A stretch of 44,749 nt of DNA from Candidatus Tayloriibacteriota bacterium (GCA_028286725.1 JAQBQZ010000008.1:1-44749), one strand, 5' to 3'; counted from the stretch's first letter, positions 30,269 through 39,806 are shown. Made by a program: numbers and translations. Notes: generated by a model not told the origin, from the sequence alone.

Positions 30269-30297
30269 TTTACAAAAATAGCCTTGTATTGTAATAT
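30269..30297 (+). promoter_or_regulatory. Promoter of TrmB copy 4
   Basis: TTTACA (30269-30274), 17-nt spacer, TAATAT (30292-30297), 6 nt before the ATG. The -10 overlaps TTGTAATAT, as at TrmB copies 1 and 2. Confidence 0.7.
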
Positions 30298-30303
30298 CAG
30301 AAT

Positions 30304-31059
30304 ATGAAATACAGCGAAGTGCTCGAAAAACTAGGATTATCTAAAAATGAAGCAAAGATATATGAAGTCTTGCTTACTTTTGGTGAACAAAGTGTTGGTA
30401 CAATTTCTGAAAAATCAGGGGTTCACAGAAGAAATGTATACGATTCGCTCAATAGATTGATGGAGAAAGGGCTTGCGACAGAGATCATAGAATCAAGTGA
30501 GAACAGATACCAGGCATCGGAGCCAAAGAAACTCTCTGAAGATCTTGCGGGTAAATTTGAGATGCTTGATAATGTGATGCCAGAACTAGATAAATTATAT
30601 TTTTCTACACCTACAGAATATCGAGTTCATACATACAAGGGAGCAGAAGGGTGGAAGCAATATATGCGCGATATTATAAAAACAGGCGAAGATTTTTATT
30701 CTATTGGCGCCGAAGGAGCCTGGCTGGATGCGCGAGTAAAATCATTCTTTCCAGGATTTCTGGATCAGATCAAAAAGAAAAAGATTAAAATGCATCATTT
30801 GTTTGATTTTGATGTGAAGGAAAACAGTCATCCAATAATCAAAATAGTAGGCGAGAATTACAGATTTATTCCAAAAAAATATTCTACTAATTCTGGTATT
30901 GATGTGTTTGGTGATAGAGTGAACATTATGCATCACCAGTATTTGGGGCAGGTAGGCAATCCAGAGGAGATAATGTTTACAGTGATCGTCAATAAAAACT
31001 TAGCAGACTCATACCGAACTTGGTTTAAATTTATGTGGGATTCTTGTGATAATAAATAA
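30304..31059 (+). CDS. TrmB-type HTH transcriptional regulator (copy 4)
   Basis: 251 residues. N-terminal winged helix with the recognition segment SEKSGVHRRNVYDSLNRL (about 34-51), then a TrmB effector-like domain with a GAEGAWLDARVKSFFPGF segment. Its helix differs from the other three, implying another target. rsmA starts 1 nt after the stop, so the two are an operon; a regulator cotranscribed with an rRNA methyltransferase is uncommon. Leaderless promoter directly upstream. Divergent from the cupin/PLP pair, which it may control, by position only. Confidence 0.85.
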   Translation: MKYSEVLEKLGLSKNEAKIYEVLLTFGEQSVGTISEKSGVHRRNVYDSLNRLMEKGLATEIIESSENRYQASEPKKLSEDLAGKFEMLDNVMPELDKLYFSTPTEYRVHTYKGAEGWKQYMRDIIKTGEDFYSIGAEGAWLDARVKSFFPGFLDQIKKKKIKMHHLFDFDVKENSHPIIKIVGENYRFIPKKYSTNSGIDVFGDRVNIMHHQYLGQVGNPEEIMFTVIVNKNLADSYRTWFKFMWDSCDNK

Positions 31060-31060
31060 T

Positions 31061-31837
31061 ATGATCTACGCAAAAAAGTCACTAGGACAGAATTTTTTGA
31101 AATCGGGGAGTGCGCTCCGAGCTATTATTGTAGCGGGTGATATTAAACCCACCGACATCATTCTCGAGATCGGACCAGGAAAGGGAGCTCTCACAGCAAA
31201 AATTCTTGAGACGGGTGCAAAGATGATCGCTGTAGAAAAAGATCGAGATCTCATTCCGTATCTTGAAACAAAATTCGCTACAGAAATAAAATCAAAACAA
31301 CTTACTCTTATGGAAGGAGATATTTTAGAATTGAATGCAAAACAAATTCTTGGAAAAATAACTTCGTACAAACTGATTGCCAACATTCCTTACTACATCA
31401 CAGGCGAGATTATTCGAAAATACTTTGAAGAAAAGATTCAGCCAGAAAAGATGGTGCTTCTTGTACAAAAGGAAGTGGCGCTACGAATCGTTGCTCGAGA
31501 TGGTAAAGCGAGTATTTTATCTATTGCCTGCAAGGCATATTCGACTCCTCGCTATGTTCAAACGGTCAAACGAGATGCTTTCAACCCTGCTCCAAATGTC
31601 GACTCTGCGATCATCGCCTTTGAAAATATAAATAAAGATCTATTTAAAAAAGATAAAGCGAGCGAAGGAAGATTTTTTGAGGTAATGAAATTGGGATTTG
31701 CGCACAAGCGAAAAAAAATTGGAGGCAATCTAAAGGAGATTGCAACCACTCTTAATCCACTCAAACTTGAACAGATCAAAGATAAAAGATCGGAGAATTT
31801 GATCGTTACAGATTGGGTAGAATTAATACAAAAATAA
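31061..31837 (+). CDS. rsmA: 16S rRNA dimethyladenosine transferase
   Basis: Dimethylates the two adjacent adenines near the 3' end of 16S rRNA, a late step in 30S assembly. About 258 residues. SLGQNFL near the N-terminus, SAM-binding LEIGPGKGALT (about 37-47), the catalytic NIPYYIT motif (about 107-113), and a C-terminal helical domain. A GTG 15 nt upstream would overlap the TrmB gene; the ATG at 31061 matches the usual family start and is preferred. In operon with TrmB copy 4, followed by a terminator. Confidence 0.95.
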   Translation: MIYAKKSLGQNFLKSGSALRAIIVAGDIKPTDIILEIGPGKGALTAKILETGAKMIAVEKDRDLIPYLETKFATEIKSKQLTLMEGDILELNAKQILGKITSYKLIANIPYYITGEIIRKYFEEKIQPEKMVLLVQKEVALRIVARDGKASILSIACKAYSTPRYVQTVKRDAFNPAPNVDSAIIAFENINKDLFKKDKASEGRFFEVMKLGFAHKRKKIGGNLKEIATTLNPLKLEQIKDKRSENLIVTDWVELIQK

Positions 31838-31863
31838 CCGCATCCTGGGATGCGGTTATTTTT
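31832..31863 (+). terminator. rsmA terminator
   Basis: Stem AAATAACCGCATCC / GGATGCGGTTATTT, overlapping the rsmA stop codon, then T's. The symmetric ends make it bidirectional. Confidence 0.88.
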
Positions 31864-31873
31864 AATCTATCTT

Positions 31874-32221
31874 TTAGAGAATCAAACTATCTCCTAATAT
31901 GTACGCGGTCGGTACATAAAATCCGCCGATCCCTTCATAACAGAATCCTGCTATAAATGCATTACCAAGATCTTCTACACCAGGAACAAAGGGGATATAC
32001 TCTGGTCTCGGAAGCGTAATCGGAAGCTGGTAATTAATGATGGCGGGACTTGGAGGACCAACAATAATCACTAAACTTGTTGTACATGGAATAGTATACA
32101 AAACCAATCCTCCATAACTGAACATACCATCTACAGGCACTGTCATAGCCTCTGCACGAAAAGGTACAAATGCGCATGTAATTATTAAAATCGGAATTAT
32201 ATATTTTTTAATTTTTTGCAT
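31874..32221 (-). CDS. Small secreted protein, unknown
   Basis: 115 residues with a clear N-terminal signal peptide (Lys-rich start, hydrophobic 8-20, likely cleavage after AEA about residue 25). The mature part has a Pro/Ile-rich stretch and two Cys (about 46 and 93) that could form a disulphide. No family recognised. Overlaps the upstream PG-binding gene by 14 nt, so both are one operon for exported proteins. Confidence 0.7.
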   Translation of the reverse strand: MQKIKKYIIPILIITCAFVPFRAEAMTVPVDGMFSYGGLVLYTIPCTTSLVIIVGPPSPAIINYQLPITLPRPEYIPFVPGVEDLGNAFIAGFCYEGIGGFYVPTAYILGDSLIL

Positions 32222-33479
32222 TGAAAGTTATATTAACTGAAGGAGCAGGAGCTGATCTTCCATTTTCATTCTGAACATAAAATATCACAGGAATACTGCC
32301 AGGAAGAACATTTTTATCTTCAGCCTCCTTCTTTGGATCTCTAAGAGTTTTCATTATGCCAGAAAGATATGGAGCATCCGCAAGCGAAAATCTAATTTCC
32401 TTATCAGATATACTCGGCACGTCTTTAATAATACCAAACGTAGTCACGATATCATTCTTGTCTGCAAAACGACTACCTTTCATAATAATAGTATCATTGA
32501 TTGAAATACTTGAAGAATCCTTGTCTCCCGTTATTGACGAAACGCTTGGAGAAATAGCATTTTTCTTTACAACAAGGACCGATGCCTGATTTTTCTCAAA
32601 TTTTTGATCATCTTTCTTGAAGGAAATAGCTTTTTGCCCAAAATCCATATCATAAGGAATGGTAAACGAAAATGTACTATCGGCCGTCTTTGTAAAAGGT
32701 ATTTTTTTGTCATCGAGAGTCAGCACAAGCGTATCATTATTAAGATTTATCCCCGATATCACCACCTTATCCCCAGGTGAAGCACTTTTTGGGGTCACCG
32801 TGAATATATGAGGGTATTTCTTCCAATTGTCTCCAAAGAAATAATTAGGATCTAAATTGGCCTTTTTAAGGATCTCTGTTGTTGATGCAGAGTACATATA
32901 TCCATACATAGAGCCATAATTTTTGGCATCGGTCGTTTGAGTCGTTGTCGCATATTTTGTATTGAAGTCGCTTACACTTTGATCAGTAAAGACGGTTGAT
33001 AGATACTTTGGAATTGCCACCCCAAGTGTTTTCATGGCATTTGTAACACTATTTGTCGCAGTTTTGATCATTGAAGAAGTGGCTGTAGTACTGGTTGTAT
33101 TTGAAGATTGTGTAGTTCCAGGTGTCGCTGTATTTGCAGATTGAATGAAGCTATTGAGCACAACTCTTGTTGATTTGCCCACAAATCCCGTGCCGACCGT
33201 TAAACCATTAGGTGCGAGGATCTTATCTTTGTATTTTTCTTGAAATCTTTTGACCGCATCTTTTGTCTTAGGTCCGAAATAAGTGATCTCATTACCTTTT
33301 GATCCGCTTCCTGACAGAGCAACAGTTGTATCATTGTTTTGATTCAAAATCTGTTGCAACACCTTTATATCGATATTATCCATTCCGAGCGAAAGATCTT
33401 TAGTAAAAAAATCATTTGCAGCAGAACAAGAAAGAGGGAGTGCTATTAAACAAAATGCAATGAATAGTTTTGATCTCAT
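32208..33479 (-). CDS. Secreted protein with PG-binding domain and IPT/TIG-like repeats
   Basis: 423 residues. Signal peptide at the N-terminus (hydrophobic to about 17, AxSCSAA region near the cleavage site, possible lipobox). A PG_binding_1-like domain follows (about 30-105: LGMDNIDIKVLQQIL and a YFGPKTKDAVKRFQ segment). Then comes a Ser/Thr-rich linker and, from about 225, two IPT/TIG-like beta domains (SASPGDKVVISGINL and a later INDTIIMKGSRF segment). It would sit in the envelope attached to peptidoglycan. First gene of a two-gene minus-strand operon; diverges from the 33557 gene. Confidence 0.8.
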   Translation of the reverse strand: MRSKLFIAFCLIALPLSCSAANDFFTKDLSLGMDNIDIKVLQQILNQNNDTTVALSGSGSKGNEITYFGPKTKDAVKRFQEKYKDKILAPNGLTVGTGFVGKSTRVVLNSFIQSANTATPGTTQSSNTTSTTATSSMIKTATNSVTNAMKTLGVAIPKYLSTVFTDQSVSDFNTKYATTTQTTDAKNYGSMYGYMYSASTTEILKKANLDPNYFFGDNWKKYPHIFTVTPKSASPGDKVVISGINLNNDTLVLTLDDKKIPFTKTADSTFSFTIPYDMDFGQKAISFKKDDQKFEKNQASVLVVKKNAISPSVSSITGDKDSSSISINDTIIMKGSRFADKNDIVTTFGIIKDVPSISDKEIRFSLADAPYLSGIMKTLRDPKKEAEDKNVLPGSIPVIFYVQNENGRSAPAPSVNITFNAKN

Positions 33480-33556
33480 TCTTAAATTCTATCACACAAG
33501 ATCGCTTCACAAAACAGTCAATCTAATATAGAATTTAATATATAAAATCTCTCTCA

Positions 33557-34531
33557 ATGAAAAAACCAAGTAAAAAAATAATCATACTTCTCTCGTTTTG
33601 TTTTGCACTTGTTATCATCATTGCATTTGTAAAATCGCATACAGATTCAGAAGCTGGAAAAACAGATGCTCAAATTAAACAGGATCAGACTCCAGTAGAA
33701 AACATTGATGCTGGAGCGAGCAATGTAAAAAATATTGATGACATTTCAACACTTGATACAGACAAGGACGGTCTTCCGGATTGGCAGGAAGCACTCCTTG
33801 GTACTGATCCAAATAATCCAGATACAGATGGAGACGGCACAAAAGATGGTGAAGAAGTAAAACTAAACAGAGACCCATTAAAGGCAGGGCCAAATGATGC
33901 TGCAGGACAAAAGCCAACGATAGATCCGAACAATCCTTCAGGAGATGCTGAATCAATGTCTGACGAAGTGTCGAGAAAGATCTTCAGCACTCTTGCATAC
34001 GTATCGAGCGATACGCCGCTTACGCAAGACAGCCAGCAAAATATCATTGATGATGTGATGGGTCAGATCCAAACAAGCTTTAAATATAAGGAGTATCCAG
34101 AAAGCGGACTCTCATATATAGACAAAGAAACTCCAGAAACAATTAAATTTTACGGCGACATCTTTGCATCTCTTCAAGTAAAACTGATTTTGGATATGGG
34201 CAAGAATGTAACAGCAATACAAGGCGACTTTTCAGTGCTTGCAAAGATGTATCAAAAACAGGCTGATAATCTATACACAATCAAAGTACCGAAAGAAATG
34301 TCCGAGGAACATCTGGATGTGGTAAACAACTTTAGCAAATCTGCTGCAGTCTATATGGCGATAGCAAATGAGAAGAAAGATCCTCTTGCTCTCCCATTCG
34401 CAGTCAGTACATACCAAAAGGCGGCAGCAGATCAGCTCACCTCACTTACAAAAGTGGCAAATTTTTTGAAAAATAATGGTATAGTATATACAAGCGATGA
34501 AGCAGGCGGGTATTGGAATACATTTGAATAA
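33557..34531 (+). CDS. Signal-anchored protein with thrombospondin-3-like calcium repeats
   Basis: 324 residues. An N-terminal signal anchor (Lys-rich 1-8, hydrophobic 9-24). Then an acidic stretch with two calcium-binding repeats of thrombospondin type 3 kind (DTDKDGLPDWQEALLGTDP and DTDGDGTKDGEE, about 66-100), and a helical C-terminal domain of about 200 residues with no recognised family. Displayed outside the membrane. It starts the plus-strand secretion locus; TAAAAT (33543-33548) ends 8 nt before the ATG. The next start lies 1 nt after its stop, so the genes are coupled. Confidence 0.75.
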   Translation: MKKPSKKIIILLSFCFALVIIIAFVKSHTDSEAGKTDAQIKQDQTPVENIDAGASNVKNIDDISTLDTDKDGLPDWQEALLGTDPNNPDTDGDGTKDGEEVKLNRDPLKAGPNDAAGQKPTIDPNNPSGDAESMSDEVSRKIFSTLAYVSSDTPLTQDSQQNIIDDVMGQIQTSFKYKEYPESGLSYIDKETPETIKFYGDIFASLQVKLILDMGKNVTAIQGDFSVLAKMYQKQADNLYTIKVPKEMSEEHLDVVNNFSKSAAVYMAIANEKKDPLALPFAVSTYQKAAADQLTSLTKVANFLKNNGIVYTSDEAGGYWNTFE

Positions 34532-34532
34532 A

Positions 34533-35798
34533 ATGCCAACAAGTTTTAATATTAAAAAAATGAAACAAGCAAAATCTCTTTTGGTAAAAGTGTTTATTGT
34601 TTTTTTTATCGTCTCTAATATTATTTCACCAACTATAGCATTCGCAGCAAGTGACACTGATGGATCTGACGCACAAGGTCTGGCAGAGTACAACGCAGCA
34701 CAAGCAAAATTGCAAGGACAATACAATGATGGCTCAAATAACGGAGCATCAGGAGGCACAGCATCTTTGCAAGGTATCGGAGGAGCATCTCTAGGTGCAG
34801 TAGGAACTTGTTCTATCGGCGCAATTCTTGGACGATTCCTCTCCTCAGCTATTGGCTCATTGGTTAATACTGTTGTTGGAAAAATAAAAGGATTCGTCAC
34901 AGATACTGTGGATGAAGTTATATCTATCTTTACCGTGCCAACGTCAGATACCAAAACACAGAAAAATACTGCGGCACCATCAATAAAAACAACAGGTATC
35001 GGACATGCTTCTACTACAGGGCTTTTGGATTGGGTAGGGAACATATCTCTCGACTCAATCATGTTTTGTATTGTGAACGAAATAATGACGTATATCACTC
35101 AATCAACTATTCAATGGATAAACAGTGGATTCAACGGTAACCCTGTTTTCGTTCAAAATACTGGTGCAATGTTCCAACAAATAGCCAATAGAGAAGCGTC
35201 AAACTTTACAAGGGAGGTAGCCAACGGAGCACAACAGGCAGCGTCACAAACAATAAACACAACAGTAAATGGTATAAAAAATACTTCATATAAAGTAGCA
35301 GCACCTTTTAGGAAGGGGGTATTCAATGCTATTGCAGGTGACCAGACTTATACTAGTCCACCGCCAATGACTAATCTATTGACCCAAAACTTTACGTCAT
35401 ATACAGGCGGTAACTATTATGCCGCAGGAGGAGGCAGAGCTGGTTTAGCAGATGTGGCTTTAAATAACCAGTGGACCAATAACTGGGATGCGAAAAATGT
35501 AGTGCAAATGCGAACGGCGCAATCTCAGCAAATTCAACAAAACATGATACAAGATGGTACGAGATCATTTACAAAATGTCGCGCAGGAGCAGCAAAAGGT
35601 GCTGACGGAAACTGTGATCCAAAGGATCTTCAAGTCACAACACCGGGGAAGGAAATTAATGATGAGAGTTCATTCCGACAAAACATGAAATACACAAGAC
35701 TCGCAATGGCTCAAAACTTCGACTCTGTAGTAACAGCGCTCGTAAACCAGCTTGTAAAGATAGCTATCAACAAGGTATATGAAAGTGTTCAAAATTAA
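34533..35798 (+). CDS. Exported protein of the secretion locus, unknown
   Basis: About 421 residues from the ATG at 34533; an ATG at 34560 would begin nearer the signal peptide and is also possible. Hydrophobic signal (about 14-36 from the first ATG) ending in AFAAS. Gly/Ser/Ala-rich mature part with moderate hydrophobic stretches and a segment STIQWINSGFNGNPVFV that resembles proteins next to type IV secretion genes in other Parcubacteria, from memory. Two Cys late in the sequence. Probably periplasmic or surface-associated. Overlapping or tight spacing with the 33557 gene implies one mRNA; a terminator follows. Confidence 0.7.
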   Translation: MPTSFNIKKMKQAKSLLVKVFIVFFIVSNIISPTIAFAASDTDGSDAQGLAEYNAAQAKLQGQYNDGSNNGASGGTASLQGIGGASLGAVGTCSIGAILGRFLSSAIGSLVNTVVGKIKGFVTDTVDEVISIFTVPTSDTKTQKNTAAPSIKTTGIGHASTTGLLDWVGNISLDSIMFCIVNEIMTYITQSTIQWINSGFNGNPVFVQNTGAMFQQIANREASNFTREVANGAQQAASQTINTTVNGIKNTSYKVAAPFRKGVFNAIAGDQTYTSPPPMTNLLTQNFTSYTGGNYYAAGGGRAGLADVALNNQWTNNWDAKNVVQMRTAQSQQIQQNMIQDGTRSFTKCRAGAAKGADGNCDPKDLQVTTPGKEINDESSFRQNMKYTRLAMAQNFDSVVTALVNQLVKIAINKVYESVQN

Positions 35799-35822
35799 CA
35801 AACATCAGATTTAGAAAAAATA

Positions 35823-35850
35823 AAAAACAAAGACTGTAGTCTTTGTTTTT
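35823..35850 (+). terminator. Rho-independent terminator
   Basis: Stem AAAAACAAAGACT / AGTCTTTGTTTTT with a GT loop, ending in T's. Confidence 0.85.
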
Positions 35851-35900
35851 TATTTTGAGTTTTATACAACATACCATATACAATGTACTATCTTTAGGTG

Positions 35901-35906
35901 TATAAT
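35901..35906 (+). promoter_or_regulatory. -10 box upstream of the VirB6-like gene
   Basis: TATAAT about 98 nt before the ATG at 36004; implies a leader of about 90 nt, unlike the leaderless genes. A weak -35 cannot be assigned. Confidence 0.5.
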
Positions 35907-36003
35907 TGTAGAGTAAAATACCGATAAGAGTAACTCGAAATGAATACTTTCTCTTTTTAAAGTAACATTAAAACGACCTGCCCCCAACATTTTTTTTAAT
36001 ACA

Positions 36004-38676
36004 ATGTTTTTCACAAATAAAATCAAACACAATATAAAACTCCTCTCGGTTTTGATCTTTTCTGTGTGTGTTTTATTAATAGGGGCATCAAGCGCCTTGG
36101 CAGTAACCGATAGTGAAGATGAGGCTGCAATGGATGCTGCAATAACCGAAGCCAACAAACTAATAACACAGGTACAAGGTGACTACCAAAAAATCCAAAA
36201 TCTTGCTCCTGCAACAACCGTTGAAGCTTTGCAACAGGTTTTAGATTTGACTAATGATATCAATACACAAAGCGCAAAAATACAAAATGATTTAGTGATT
36301 GCCAACACAATCATTAATTCAAGCGCAACAACTTATTCTAGAAGTACTGATGCCAAAGTTGCAGCTGAAACAATAAATACAAGAGCATTGGCATCACAGT
36401 CGACACAGGCTCAATTAGCGGCATATGTTGGCGGAGCGACACCAGACGAAGCTAGATCATCTGGCGCTGTTGCTAAAATACAGGATGACGTGAGTGCATC
36501 AATCGATAGAAAAAATGCTCTAGCGAAAGGTGTTAAAAACGATGGGCAGTGTTTTAATTACGGATGGTCAATCCCAGGAGGTATTTCTATTGATATATTC
36601 AACTGTATCTCGCAGATATTCTATTATATTTTGTCTGTGGCAACGATCATTCTTTCAATTGTTGCCAGTGCTTTTAATCAAGTCTTTGTACTTACAGTAA
36701 CGGACATGAAAGGTTTTATTGATGGTGTTGGTATCATCAATGTGGGATGGGTAGCAATCCGAGATATGGCTAATATTCTGTTTATATTCATGCTTTTATA
36801 TCTTGCTATTGCAACAATTCTTCAGCTTGACGAGCATGGAGTCAAACACGGACTCAGCCGCCTCATTGTAGGAGCAGTACTTATTAACTTCAGTCTCTTC
36901 TTCGTTAAAGTACCTATCGATATATCAAATATTCTCGCAATCGAAATATACGACAAAATAAATCCCTCTACAGCTGTTGAGTTTGGAATGGGTGACGCCG
37001 TCTTATCATCACTCAATTTTCAAAGTGTTTATGGAGTTCAAGGAATAAATTCAAATGGTAATCCGACTACAGACGCTCAAGCATTCGCACAAACTAATGC
37101 ACCGACTACCACATTCTTAATGGCGCTCATCATGATCGCTACGCTCATCTTTATCTTTATCGCCGTTGTTATCATATTTATTAAAAGATTAGTGACACTT
37201 ATGATGCTTATGATATTTTCTCCTCTTGCTTTTGCCGGCATCGCTATACCAAATCACAGCATTAGCCATGAGATTGATAGTAAATTTTGGGGGACACTTC
37301 TTCGAGAATCGTTCTACGCCCCTGTATTTATGTTCATAATGTATTTAGGCCTTATGATAATAAATAGCGATGGGTTTAAGGCGTCTGTGTTTAATGGAGG
37401 AACTTCATTTGCAGGGGGTATTGTAACGGTTGGCACTATCATCAATTACATTGTTGTTATCTTTATATTTATATTTGCTCTTACCGTCTCTGAAACAATG
37501 GGTGTTAAAGGTGCGGATGGTGCGATCAAAGCATTTGATGGTATGAGAGGTGCGGCTTCAGGATGGGTAGGTAAAAATACAATAGGAAGAATTGCAAACT
37601 CAACACTACAAAAAGGAGAATCAGCAGTATGGCTTCGAAAAGCTGCTGCAGGACAAGTAGGTGGTAACTTTGCATCAAAGTTTGCATACCAACAGCTTGC
37701 AAGAGGAGTGATTGGTACAACCTCAAGCTTAAGTGCGAACAAATTTGGAGGTGGTCAGAGTTATGATGATAAAGTTCATAAAAGAGAAGAGGAATTTAAA
37801 GCGATGCTTGATGAGTATCATGATGATCCTCAAAAAATGGCAAAGCTTCTTGCGGATAGTGCGGCTGATCGACTGGGTAAATTCGGTACAGATCGAAAAG
37901 CAGGAGATAAACTATTCCATCATTTGTCAGGAGAACAAAAGCTAAGTGTTAAGAAGTTCTTGGAAGAAGGTAAGGGTGATCTAAAGGGAAATCTTGCTTT
38001 ATCAAGATACTTCAAAGACCATGGACATGGACGATTAACACCTGATGAGGCGCTCGAACTCGAAAAGATGGAAAGAGAAAAGATCAGTACTTTTGACAAA
38101 CAAAGATTCCGTGAAGAGGCGTTTGGAGACCATGGAACTAGTATGGCTAAAATAGATGAAGCGGTTACAAGATTTAGAAATCTTTCGGACAAACAAAAAA
38201 CTGATCTTCTTGGAACACTCACTGCGGACGAACAAAACAAATTGTCTACTAATTCTAAGTTTGCAAAGGAAATGAAACTTTCACTCAAAAACTTTGATCT
38301 TCTCGAACGAGTAGGAAAAGGCTCAACCAATACAGACGCTATGAAAAAACTACTCTCACAAATCGCTTACCAAAAAAAGGCCAGATCGATTACATTGGAA
38401 GCTATAGAAAGTACAACAGATGCCATAAAAAAGTCAAAACTTATGAGTGTACTTGGAAGACAAATAGCCGAAATGAACAAAGACCTCCCCACAGCTGATC
38501 AAATTACAGGAGCAACACGTGAAGAAATAATTGAAAATTATAAAAAATCAGAGAAATACAATGAAGATTTAACATTCGGTAAAAATGGTGCCGACAAAAA
38601 TCTTACCAGATTTATATCACAAAGTGATGAATATAAAGCAATCGTTGACGAAATAGCAAAAATTACAACACCATAG
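36004..38676 (+). CDS. Polytopic VirB6/TrbL-like membrane protein
   Basis: 890 residues. N-terminal signal/TM (about 10-34), an Ala/Asp/Thr-rich extracellular helical stretch (about 35-175), then six to seven transmembrane helices (about 200-230, 255-280, 285-310, 375-400, 405-420, 435-455, 475-495), and a long soluble C-terminal part (about 500-890) that is charged and helical. The membrane part resembles VirB6/TrbL inner-membrane channel proteins of type IV secretion systems, as does the gene's place upstream of PrgI and VirB4. The cytoplasmic tail is unusually long. No motif proves the function, so VirB6-like is inference. Confidence 0.7.
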   Translation: MFFTNKIKHNIKLLSVLIFSVCVLLIGASSALAVTDSEDEAAMDAAITEANKLITQVQGDYQKIQNLAPATTVEALQQVLDLTNDINTQSAKIQNDLVIANTIINSSATTYSRSTDAKVAAETINTRALASQSTQAQLAAYVGGATPDEARSSGAVAKIQDDVSASIDRKNALAKGVKNDGQCFNYGWSIPGGISIDIFNCISQIFYYILSVATIILSIVASAFNQVFVLTVTDMKGFIDGVGIINVGWVAIRDMANILFIFMLLYLAIATILQLDEHGVKHGLSRLIVGAVLINFSLFFVKVPIDISNILAIEIYDKINPSTAVEFGMGDAVLSSLNFQSVYGVQGINSNGNPTTDAQAFAQTNAPTTTFLMALIMIATLIFIFIAVVIIFIKRLVTLMMLMIFSPLAFAGIAIPNHSISHEIDSKFWGTLLRESFYAPVFMFIMYLGLMIINSDGFKASVFNGGTSFAGGIVTVGTIINYIVVIFIFIFALTVSETMGVKGADGAIKAFDGMRGAASGWVGKNTIGRIANSTLQKGESAVWLRKAAAGQVGGNFASKFAYQQLARGVIGTTSSLSANKFGGGQSYDDKVHKREEEFKAMLDEYHDDPQKMAKLLADSAADRLGKFGTDRKAGDKLFHHLSGEQKLSVKKFLEEGKGDLKGNLALSRYFKDHGHGRLTPDEALELEKMEREKISTFDKQRFREEAFGDHGTSMAKIDEAVTRFRNLSDKQKTDLLGTLTADEQNKLSTNSKFAKEMKLSLKNFDLLERVGKGSTNTDAMKKLLSQIAYQKKARSITLEAIESTTDAIKKSKLMSVLGRQIAEMNKDLPTADQITGATREEIIENYKKSEKYNEDLTFGKNGADKNLTRFISQSDEYKAIVDEIAKITTP

Positions 38677-38687
38677 AGGAAAATATT

Positions 38688-39716
38688 ATGAGTAAATATA
38701 CAAGCGAACAATACAACAAAGTGTTCTGGAAACTGCCTCAAGAAATTCGGGATGTAGTTTCTTCGTTTGAAACAACAAAGCATATTCAGATAGTGGCAGA
38801 GAAGCACAATCTACAGATAGATAAGACGGGGGAGCTTGTTGATGTCACACTCGATGTCATGATGGGTATTATTGCAACCCGAGACTTTGTCAAAGAACTC
38901 CAAGACGCTCTCCAGATTGGGGCGCTCGAAGCATCAGTACTCGCTCGAGATGTTGATGACAATATATTTAAACCCATCAAGACAACAATCGAGCATCTAT
39001 ATGCAGGAAGAGCCCCGTACAAACCATCAAGCTCGCTTGTACAATATTATGATGAAGACGAGGAGCATCCATCACTTAATAAAGAAACATTGCTTAAGGA
39101 GATCGAGGATCCGACTCCAGCGGAGGTTAAGAAAGAGATAATGATACCAAAGGAGGAACCAAAGGTTGTGCCTATCGAGGAAATAAAACCTGAAATTGTA
39201 ATACAAAATCAAAATGTCGTGGAGAAACCTACAGAAAAACCTCACACAGAGATCATCGAATACCACGAAGAGATCTCAAACACTCCGATCGTATCGCCAA
39301 TCAAAACAAATAGCATGATTCAGGACACTAAGAAGATCGCACTTCCTCCAATCAAGATTATTGAACCAGAGAGCCTCGAACCAAAAAAGAATGCTGATGC
39401 AGACAAAATGAAAGGAGATAGCATCCTAAACCAGCTCGCGTCAATCAAACTTTCTCAAGCATTTGTAATGCCAAAAGGACCTGAGGGAATACAGGAGCTT
39501 AGAACTTTACAAGAAACATCAATGAAACTTGGCGGAAATGTAGAAATCCCAAAAGAAAAGCCAATAGAACCTGCTCCTCAAATAACCTTAACGCCAGAGC
39601 CAGCCGCTGCAAAAGAAGTGCCCATCAGTTTGCCAAAATCAACAAACATTCAGAGTGTTATAGAAGTAGTCAAATCTTCAGAAACAAAAATCGATCCTTA
39701 CAGGGAGAGAATATAG
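38688..39716 (+). CDS. Cytoplasmic P/E-rich protein of the secretion locus
   Basis: 342 residues, no recognised family. A helical N-terminal domain (about 1-110) is followed by a long Pro/Glu/Lys/Ile-rich region that is probably disordered. No signal peptide or membrane helix. An AGAGGA Shine-Dalgarno-like sequence lies 9 nt before the ATG, one of the few in the window, and the gene begins 11 nt after the VirB6-like stop, so it is co-transcribed. It could be a scaffold or regulator of the apparatus. A perfect 18-bp terminator follows. Confidence 0.7.
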   Translation: MSKYTSEQYNKVFWKLPQEIRDVVSSFETTKHIQIVAEKHNLQIDKTGELVDVTLDVMMGIIATRDFVKELQDALQIGALEASVLARDVDDNIFKPIKTTIEHLYAGRAPYKPSSSLVQYYDEDEEHPSLNKETLLKEIEDPTPAEVKKEIMIPKEEPKVVPIEEIKPEIVIQNQNVVEKPTEKPHTEIIEYHEEISNTPIVSPIKTNSMIQDTKKIALPPIKIIEPESLEPKKNADADKMKGDSILNQLASIKLSQAFVMPKGPEGIQELRTLQETSMKLGGNVEIPKEKPIEPAPQITLTPEPAAAKEVPISLPKSTNIQSVIEVVKSSETKIDPYRERI

Positions 39717-39730
39717 AGAAGAGAGGAAAT

Positions 39731-39769
39731 AATAAAATGCACCGAAGCGTAGCTTCGGTGCATTTTATT
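39731..39769. terminator. 18-bp perfect palindromic terminator (GCAC family)
   Basis: Arms 39731-39748 and 39752-39769 (AAAATGCACCGAAGC and complement) with a GTA loop. Splits the locus into two transcripts. Confidence 0.9.
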
Positions 39770-39800
39770 CACTTACATTTAAAACAGATTGGTATTATAA

Positions 39801-39806
39801 TAAAAT
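39801..39806 (+). promoter_or_regulatory. -10 box of the PrgI-family gene
   Basis: TAAAAT ending 6 nt before the ATG at 39813; an alternative TATAAT lies 5 nt upstream. Confidence 0.55.

Noticed and set aside
30289-30297. TTGTAATAT before TrmB copy 4 as a regulator half-site
   Set aside because: It is explained by the -10 box itself and lacks the opposite half-site.
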